The notes under the pieces were generated by a model. It had not been told where the DNA came from, ran no database searches, and saw nothing but the letters and a program-made list of their open reading frames with translations. Shown here piece by piece: positions 19,984 to 24,221 of a stretch of 24,221 nt of DNA. Position numbers and translations under genes: made by a program. The stretch is from contig PEVZ01000049.1 of the NCBI GenBank assembly GCA_002779665.1, positions 1 through 24,221 on the forward strand. The letters run 5' to 3'. The stretch is from Candidatus Roizmanbacteria bacterium CG06_land_8_20_14_3_00_34_14. Lineage in GTDB: Bacteria > Patescibacteriota > Microgenomatia > UBA1406 > GWC2-37-13. How positions within the stretch are numbered: position 1 is the stretch's first letter; each line of letters begins with the position of its first letter.

Positions 19984-21891
19984 TTAATTAACAACTTCTC
20001 CTTCTTCAACTTTATCTTTCTTTCCCTTGTTCGCCGAAGCTTCAGCTGAGGCGGATTCTTTAAGATCTTCCGCCTTTGCTTCTCCAGGTTTTGCTTCAGA
20101 CTTAGCGTATGCCGCTTGACCAATTTTAGAAAGCTCATCGGAAAGGTCTTTGGTTTTTGCTTCAATCTCATCTTTTGTCCCTTTTTCAATCTTTTCTTTT
20201 AATTCTTTGATCTTTTTCTCGACGTTTTCCTTGACGGCCTTATCGACTTTTTCACCGGCATCCCGTAAAGATTTTTCTGAGACATAGATCATATTATCAG
20301 CTTTATTTCTGACCTCAATCTTTTCTTTTTCTTCTTTATCTTTGTCCGCGTTCTTTTCCGCCTCTTCTCTCATCTTTTCAATTTCATCTTTTGTTAGGCC
20401 AGTTGACCCGGTAATCTTTATAGCTTGTGATTTACCGGTTGCTTTATCTTTGGCTGTAACTGTTAAAATTCCGTTCGCATCCAGCTCGAAAGTGACCTCA
20501 ATTTGAGGAACTCCACGAGGGGCTGGAGGAATACCATCAAGGGTAAATCGACCCAAAGACTTGTTATCACGAGCTAAAGGTCTCTCTCCTTGTAGAACGT
20601 GAATCTCTACTTGAGTCTGATTATCTCCAGCAGTCGAAAATACTTCAGCTTTTGAATTTGGGACTGTGGTATTTTTTTGAATCAACGGAGTCATCACACT
20701 TCCTAAAGTTTCAAGACCAAGAGTTAAAGGAGTGACGTCTAATAGAACAACGTCCTTTGTTTCTCCGGTCAAGACGCCTCCCTGAATAGCTGCTCCAAGA
20801 GCGACCACTTCATCAGGATTAACGGTCCGATTTGGTTCTTTACCAAAAAACTCTTTTACCTTCTCAATTACTTTTGGCATTCTCGTCATTCCTCCAACTA
20901 AGACAATTTCATCAATTTTTGAAATTTCAACCTTAGCATCTTTTAAGACAGCCTTGACCGGTCCAAAAGTTTTTTCAATAAGATGTCCAACTAACGATTC
21001 AAGCTTGTCTCTTCCTATCTTCATAACTAAGTGTGATGGTTGACCATCTTTGACCGTAATGAATGGTAGATTAACTTCTGCTTCTTTGGAAGTTGAGAGT
21101 TCTATCTTGGCTTTTTCAGCCGCATCTCGTAATCGCTGAAGAGCCTGCGGATCCTTACGCAGATCCACTCCGTTATCTTTTTTAAATTCATCAGCAATAT
21201 AATCAAGGATGACTTTATCAAAATCGTCTCCTCCCAAATGGGTATCACCGTTGGTCGCTTTTACTTCAAAAACGCCTTCACCAAGTTCCAAAACAGTAAT
21301 ATCAAAAGTTCCACCACCAAGATCATAAACTGCAATCGTGTGACTGTGTTTTTTATCAAGCCCGTAAGCGAGTGCAGCTGCGGTTGGTTCATTGATAATA
21401 CGGACAACCTCAAGTCCTGCAATTTCACCGGCCTGTTTAGTTGCCTGTCTTTGTGCATCATCAAAATAAGCAGGGACTGTGATGACGGCTTTATCAACTT
21501 TTTCACCCAAGTGAGCTTCTGCGTCAACCTTAATTTTCTGTAAAATCATTGCAGAAATTTCCTGAGGAGTATAAGTTTTGCCGGCAATTTCAACATCGGC
21601 CATTTCGTCCCGTCCCTGAACGATTTTGTATGGCAACCATTTCGAATCAAATTTGACTGATTCATCCGTAAATCTTCGGCCGACCAAACGCTTAATCGAA
21701 AAGATGGTATTTTTTGGATTAACGACCATTTGACGTTTTGCCACATCTCCTACAATCCTTTTAACTGGATCCACGACTGATGGAATCGTATTTCTACCTT
21801 CCTGAGAGAAAATAACTTTTGGTTTTCCTCCCTCCATCACTGCCACACACGAATTCGTTGTCCCAAGATCAATCCCTATTATTTTAGCCAT
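19984..21891 (-). CDS. dnaK: molecular chaperone DnaK (Hsp70)
   Basis: 635 residues, normal length. The ATPase domain starts with [15 protein letters not shown] and contains [31 protein letters not shown] and [12 protein letters not shown]. The substrate-binding domain (about 385-505) has [14 protein letters not shown] and [20 protein letters not shown], followed by the helical lid. DnaK binds exposed hydrophobic peptides in an ATP cycle with DnaJ and GrpE. The C-terminal tail is charged and low-complexity (ending VEEGEVVN) and includes an [12 protein letters not shown] segment encoded by a GC-rich tract related to the radA insertion. Third gene of the heat-shock operon; no Shine-Dalgarno before the ATG. 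Confidence 0.98.
   Translation of the reverse strand: MAKIIGIDLGTTNSCVAVMEGGKPKVIFSQEGRNTIPSVVDPVKRIVGDVAKRQMVVNPKNTIFSIKRLVGRRFTDESVKFDSKWLPYKIVQGRDEMADVEIAGKTYTPQEISAMILQKIKVDAEAHLGEKVDKAVITVPAYFDDAQRQATKQAGEIAGLEVVRIINEPTAAALAYGLDKKHSHTIAVYDLGGGTFDITVLELGEGVFEVKATNGDTHLGGDDFDKVILDYIADEFKKDNGVDLRKDPQALQRLRDAAEKAKIELSTSKEAEVNLPFITVKDGQPSHLVMKIGRDKLESLVGHLIEKTFGPVKAVLKDAKVEISKIDEIVLVGGMTRMPKVIEKVKEFFGKEPNRTVNPDEVVALGAAIQGGVLTGETKDVVLLDVTPLTLGLETLGSVMTPLIQKNTTVPNSKAEVFSTAGDNQTQVEIHVLQGERPLARDNKSLGRFTLDGIPPAPRGVPQIEVTFELDANGILTVTAKDKATGKSQAIKITGSTGLTKDEIEKMREEAEKNADKDKEEKEKIEVRNKADNMIYVSEKSLRDAGEKVDKAVKENVEKKIKELKEKIEKGTKDEIEAKTKDLSDELSKIGQAAYAKSEAKPGEAKAEDLKESASAEASANKGKKDKVEEGEVVN
20030..20055. 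repeat. GC-rich repeat-like tract in the dnaK tail
   Basis: TTCGCCGAAGCTTCAGCTGA then GGCGGA is an imperfect inverted repeat (TTCGCC/GGCGGA arms), more GC-rich than its surroundings, with a core shared with the radA insertion. It encodes part of the low-complexity C-terminal tail, where an insertion would be tolerated. Confidence 0.4.
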
Positions 21892-21918
21892 AATATTAAT
21901 ATATAACTTTTAATAAAT

Positions 21919-22000
21919 TCGAAATTCAAATTTCGAAATCCGAAACAATTTTAAATTTTAAAAATTCGAATTTGTTTCGAGTTTCGCACTTCGATATTCG
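21919..22000. repeat. heptamer-periodic inverted array between dnaK and grpE
   Basis: The left arm reads TCGAAAT, TCAAATT, TCGAAAT, CCGAAAC in 7-base phase, the centre AATTTTA twice, and the right arm TTTCGAG, TTTCGCA, CTTCGAT, ATTCGTG. TTCG recurs at the same place in each right-arm unit, and the left arm holds its complement CGAA. The unit differs from those at the other loci. Confidence 0.6.
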
Positions 22001-22003
22001 TGC

Positions 22004-22519
22004 TTAAATTTTCTTTGATACCTTAACTTGTGCCACTCTAATAATTTTATCTTCAAACATATACCCCTTCTTCAAAACTTCAACAATTTTATTGTCTTCC
22101 TTACCTTCCACAATATCGATCGCTTCGGCATAAACCGGATCAAAGTCTTTATTCATCAAATCCATTTCAACCAAACCTGCCTCTTTTAAAATTTGCATAA
22201 AATGATCTTTCGAAATCTTAAGACCTTCGTCGTTGACAAACAGTTCAGCTTTTTCTAAATTATCCAAAAACGGTAATATTTTTATCAATAAATTTTTATT
22301 AGCCATTTTCATCAGTTCAAACCTTTCATCCCCGACTCTTTTTTCTAAATTTTGATAATCGGCTATTGCCCTTAAATATTTATTTTTAAATTCATCAACC
22401 TGTTTTTTCAATTCAACAATTTCCAGCTGTAACTTTTCTGTTTCTAATTTTTTCGTCAAATCATCCTGATTCTGCTTCTCTGTCTTTTTTGTATCAGTTT
22501 TTATTTTCTTATTATCCAT
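22004..22519 (-). CDS. grpE: nucleotide exchange factor GrpE
   Basis: 171 residues, normal for GrpE, the dimeric ADP-release factor of DnaK. A charged, disordered N-terminus is followed by a long coiled coil (LETEKLQLEIVELKKQVDEFKNKYLRAIADYQNLEKR), the ILPFLDNLEKA four-helix segment, and the C-terminal beta domain with NKDFDPVYAEAIDIVEG and the signature VLKKGYMFEDKIIRVAQVKVSK. It lies between hrcA and dnaK in the usual order. No Shine-Dalgarno is visible; the upstream gap is a heptamer array. Confidence 0.96.
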   Translation of the reverse strand: MDNKKIKTDTKKTEKQNQDDLTKKLETEKLQLEIVELKKQVDEFKNKYLRAIADYQNLEKRVGDERFELMKMANKNLLIKILPFLDNLEKAELFVNDEGLKISKDHFMQILKEAGLVEMDLMNKDFDPVYAEAIDIVEGKEDNKIVEVLKKGYMFEDKIIRVAQVKVSKKI

Positions 22520-22532
22520 TGTTTTTGTTTTT

Positions 22533-22563
22533 AACTACTAACTACAACCTACTCACTACGACC
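22533..22563. repeat. heptamer array between hrcA and grpE
   Basis: Four successive 7-base units AACTACT, AACTACA, ACCTACT and CACTACG plus a partial ACC fill most of this 45-base gap. CTAC recurs at the same position of every unit. Confidence 0.6.
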
Positions 22564-22564
22564 T

Positions 22565-23353
22565 TTACAGCGCTTGTTCCTTCACCATTTCACTTAATAA
22601 TCCTGAAAAATATCTGACTTGGGGAATGACATCATCATATGACATTCTTTTTGGTCCAATCACTCCGATTATCCCTTTAATTTTCGGCCCTTCAAATTCT
22701 CCAAAAACTGAAGCGCAGCAATCAAAGGCGGAATCGTGAAAGTCTTCCTCACCCAACATATAGTATATTTCATCTTCGAGGGAAAACATATCGTTTAATA
22801 TTTTTTCCCAAAAAGTTACTTCATCAAGTCTACCAAATAAAGATCTTGATAAATTCAAGTCTAAAAATTCCGGCTCATTAAGTAAATTGGCCATTCCGGA
22901 ATAATAAACGTCACCTAAATTGGTCGTAACTAACGATAAAAGACCTGTTTTTTGTGAAAGTACTTTGGTTGCTTGTGATAATAATCGATGGGCTTCTTTC
23001 CGTTCGTCCCAAACACTATTTTTATATGAAACTTCATCAGTCGTCGACATTTCCTTTTGCTTCATCAAGTGTTTGATATAAAAACGAAATCCTTTGGCTG
23101 ATGGTACCCGACCTGAGGAAAAATGATTTTTCTTCAGATAACCTTTTTTTGCCAACTCAACCATTTCATTTCTTATGGTTGCAGGTGAAACCCCCAACTT
23201 ATATTTTTTTTCCAAAATCTCACTTCCAACAGCCATACCTGTTTCTGTATATTCGTGAATAATCACTTTCAAAATATCAATTTGTCTTTGAGTCAAATCT
23301 TCCACATCGTCTCGACGTAGCTCTATTAAAATTTCTAACTTTTTATAGAGCAA
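22565..23353 (-). CDS. hrcA: heat-inducible transcription repressor HrcA
   Basis: 262 residues from a TTG at 23353. GTG at 23305 and TTG at 23296 are alternative starts, the last giving the family-typical beginning TQRQIDILKVII. The N-terminal winged helix includes VSPATIRNEMVELAKKGYLKKNHFSSGRVPSAKGFRFYI, typical of HrcA. A GAF-like domain follows, and the conserved end is KGIIGVIGPKRMSYDDVIPQVRYFS. The protein is short of the usual 330-350 residues; the loss lies in the central region. HrcA binds CIRCE and represses chaperone genes, with its folding assisted by GroE. It heads the grpE-dnaK-dnaJ operon and has a CIRCE-like site in its own promoter, indicating autoregulation. Confidence 0.92.
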   Translation of the reverse strand: MLYKKLEILIELRRDDVEDLTQRQIDILKVIIHEYTETGMAVGSEILEKKYKLGVSPATIRNEMVELAKKGYLKKNHFSSGRVPSAKGFRFYIKHLMKQKEMSTTDEVSYKNSVWDERKEAHRLLSQATKVLSQKTGLLSLVTTNLGDVYYSGMANLLNEPEFLDLNLSRSLFGRLDEVTFWEKILNDMFSLEDEIYYMLGEEDFHDSAFDCCASVFGEFEGPKIKGIIGVIGPKRMSYDDVIPQVRYFSGLLSEMVKEQAL

Positions 23354-23362
23354 AGTCGGATA

Positions 23363-23389
23363 TTAGCAATACTACACTAAGTCTGCTAA
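23363..23389. promoter_or_regulatory. degenerate CIRCE operator
   Basis: TTAGCAATA, a 9-base spacer, and GTCTGCTAA match the layout of the CIRCE consensus (TTAGCACTC-N9-GAGTGCTAA). The outer six bases of each arm are exact, while the inner three are changed and not complementary. It lies on the hrcA promoter, 9 bases upstream of the TTG start. Confidence 0.75.
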
Positions 23390-23397
23390 TGTGTCAA
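23369..23397 (-). promoter_or_regulatory. sigma70-type promoter of hrcA-grpE-dnaK-dnaJ
   Basis: On the minus strand a perfect TTGACA (23397-23392) and TAGTAT (23374-23369) are separated by 17 bases. The CIRCE-like operator covers the -10 and most of the spacer, so repressor binding would block polymerase. Expected transcript start is about 23362. Confidence 0.75.
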
Positions 23398-23407
23398 GGG
23401 GAAAATT

Positions 23408-23416
23408 TGTTATACT
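23408..23416 (+). promoter_or_regulatory. extended -10 promoter of the hydrolase gene
   Basis: TGTTATACT is an extended -10 (TGN followed by TATACT) ending 10 bases before the ATG at 23427. No -35 box is visible. The transcript would start about 4 bases before the ATG. It is divergent from the hrcA promoter, whose CIRCE site lies 19 bases upstream. Confidence 0.5.
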
Positions 23417-23426
23417 TTCATCAAAT

Positions 23427-24113
23427 ATGAAAAAACTTTCAATTAAATCTTCTAAAAGTATTTCTATCAACGGAATACTTCATCAAAATACAGAAGATTT
23501 ACTTATGATTGTTGTTCACGGTTTTAAAGATAATATGGATGTGTATGCGGTGAAGGAACTTTCAATCTCACTTAGCAAGTTTTTTTCAGTATATAGATTT
23601 ACTTTTCCAGATGTTGAAAATGATACTAAGAATTTTAATCTGATTGATGAGGTAGATTATTTAAAAGAAATAATTAATTATTTTTACGGAAAATATAAAA
23701 AAATTATTTTAGTAGGAGGTAGTCTAGGAGCTATAGTTTGTTCTATGGTAGCAGTAGATAATAAAAATATTAATGGACTAATTACATTAAATGGTCTTTC
23801 ATACTTTTGGGGAATAAATAAAAAATTTAATAACTACTTGGCTATGATAATCCTTACTTTTCCTTTTAATGGTCATTATGCGAAAATGTATAAATACTAC
23901 AAAAAACATTTTAAACCTGAAAATATATTAACAAAAACTCTAATAATTACCTCTGAGAATGATGAAATAATAACTTATAAACAGTCACAAAAATTCTTTT
24001 CCGAGTTAAAAACCGACAAAAAAATTAGAATTTTAAAAAAACCTGATCACGGTTTAACAAAAATCGAATATATTAATGAAGTTTCCGATGTAATTATTGA
24101 TTGGTTAAAATAA
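23427..24113 (+). CDS. alpha/beta hydrolase family protein
   Basis: 228 residues from the ATG at 23427. A GTG at 23391 is in frame but lies upstream of the predicted promoter. The fold's landmarks are present: IVVHGFKDNMD with the oxyanion HG (residues 28-38), the nucleophile elbow VGGSLGAI (Ser99 in G-x-S-x-G), an acid in IITSENDEIIT, and the catalytic His in KKPDHGLTK. No signal peptide is visible. It resembles small cytoplasmic serine hydrolases of the esterase/dienelactone hydrolase group; the substrate is unknown. It is divergent from hrcA and followed 6 bases later by an endonuclease IV gene. Confidence 0.8.
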   Translation: MKKLSIKSSKSISINGILHQNTEDLLMIVVHGFKDNMDVYAVKELSISLSKFFSVYRFTFPDVENDTKNFNLIDEVDYLKEIINYFYGKYKKIILVGGSLGAIVCSMVAVDNKNINGLITLNGLSYFWGINKKFNNYLAMIILTFPFNGHYAKMYKYYKKHFKPENILTKTLIITSENDEIITYKQSQKFFSELKTDKKIRILKKPDHGLTKIEYINEVSDVIIDWLK

Positions 24114-24119
24114 AGATAT

Positions 24120-24221
24120 ATGAAACTCGGAGCACATCAGTCTATTTCCGGAGGATACAGTGAAGCTTTGAAACGGATTAAAAATATCGGTGGAAATTGT
24201 TTGCAGATTTTTTCCTCTTCT
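24120..24221 (+). CDS. nfo: endonuclease IV, 5' part (gene runs off the window)
   Basis: The ATG at 24120 opens a frame that continues to the last base (34 residues). It reads MKLGAHQSISGGYSEALKRI then IGGNCLQIFSSS, matching the start of Nfo-type AP endonucleases (MKxGAHxSxxGG...IGANCxQIF), zinc-dependent TIM-barrel enzymes that cut DNA at abasic sites. The metal ligands beyond the first His are outside the window. An AAAGATA just before the ATG is at best a weak ribosome-binding site. Confidence 0.85.
   Translation, partial: MKLGAHQSISGGYSEALKRIKNIGGNCLQIFSSS

Noticed and set aside
19865..22563. Repeat arrays in the heat-shock operon considered as CRISPR arrays.
   Set aside because: The units are 7 bases and degenerate with no spacers of constant length, and no cas genes are nearby.
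23391..23426. GTG start extending the alpha/beta hydrolase by 12 residues.
   Set aside because: It lies upstream of the extended -10 at 23408-23416 and overlaps the hrcA -35 box; the ATG at 23427 fits the promoter better.
1..24221. tRNA or rRNA genes and TGA reassignment (known in some related lineages).
   Set aside because: I see no cloverleaf or rRNA segment, and TGA ends several genes at expected places, including argS and the small-protein gene at 7010.

Overview
The window is AT-rich bacterial DNA with short gaps and the standard code (TGA is used as a stop). Most genes lack a Shine-Dalgarno sequence. Several promoters put the start codon at or within a few bases of the predicted transcript start. 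Proteins are compact: the MiaB-like protein has no TRAM tail, HrcA is short and DnaJ lacks the zinc domain. With the gene content, this suggests a Candidate Phyla Radiation bacterium (Patescibacteria), perhaps Microgenomates. That placement is inference; no rRNA gene is present.

Layout. (1) 1-5674, plus strand: the end of a MiaB-like radical-SAM gene, then a surface-sugar block: rmlB, rmlD (dTDP-rhamnose), UDP-glucose dehydrogenase and UDP-glucuronate decarboxylase (UDP-xylose), and a polyprenyl-phosphate glycosyltransferase fused to a GtrA domain. (2) 5676-7252, minus strand: a membrane-anchored PEGA/SH3-like protein and a two-gene pair of a retropepsin-like aspartyl protease and a small partner. 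(3) 7246-13357, plus strand: a near-consensus promoter, a roughly 187-nt leader that looks like an attenuator, and a tight five-gene operon resembling the end of arginine synthesis: argininosuccinate synthase-like, a P-loop protein of uncertain function, a knotted N-acylornithine carbamoyltransferase-like enzyme, argininosuccinate lyase-like, and an M20 deacylase/peptidase. (4) argS under its own predicted promoter, then radA. (5) 16565-18806, minus strand: epmA, efp and a RodZ-like gene. (6) 18990-23353, minus strand: a complete hrcA-grpE-dnaK-dnaJ heat-shock operon behind a promoter overlapped by a degenerate CIRCE. (7) 23427-end, plus strand: an alpha/beta hydrolase and the start of endonuclease IV.

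Most interesting is region 3. The leader carries a 29-codon reading frame with tandem Arg codons exactly at the 5' edge of a long stem. A mutually exclusive pairing would capture the left arm of an intrinsic terminator. The enzymes keep their catalytic motifs but change residues known in their relatives to recognise the citrulline/ornithine alpha-amino end. I propose a pathway in which an N-acyl group stays on from ornithine to arginine and is removed last by the M20 enzyme, controlled by arginine supply through ribosome-mediated attenuation. Both parts are hypotheses from sequence.

A second theme is repeats. Degenerate arrays with a 7-base period, each with its own unit, sit in four intergenic gaps, and a perfect four-copy heptamer array lies in frame inside epmA. 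Short GC-rich related insertions occur in radA and dnaK.
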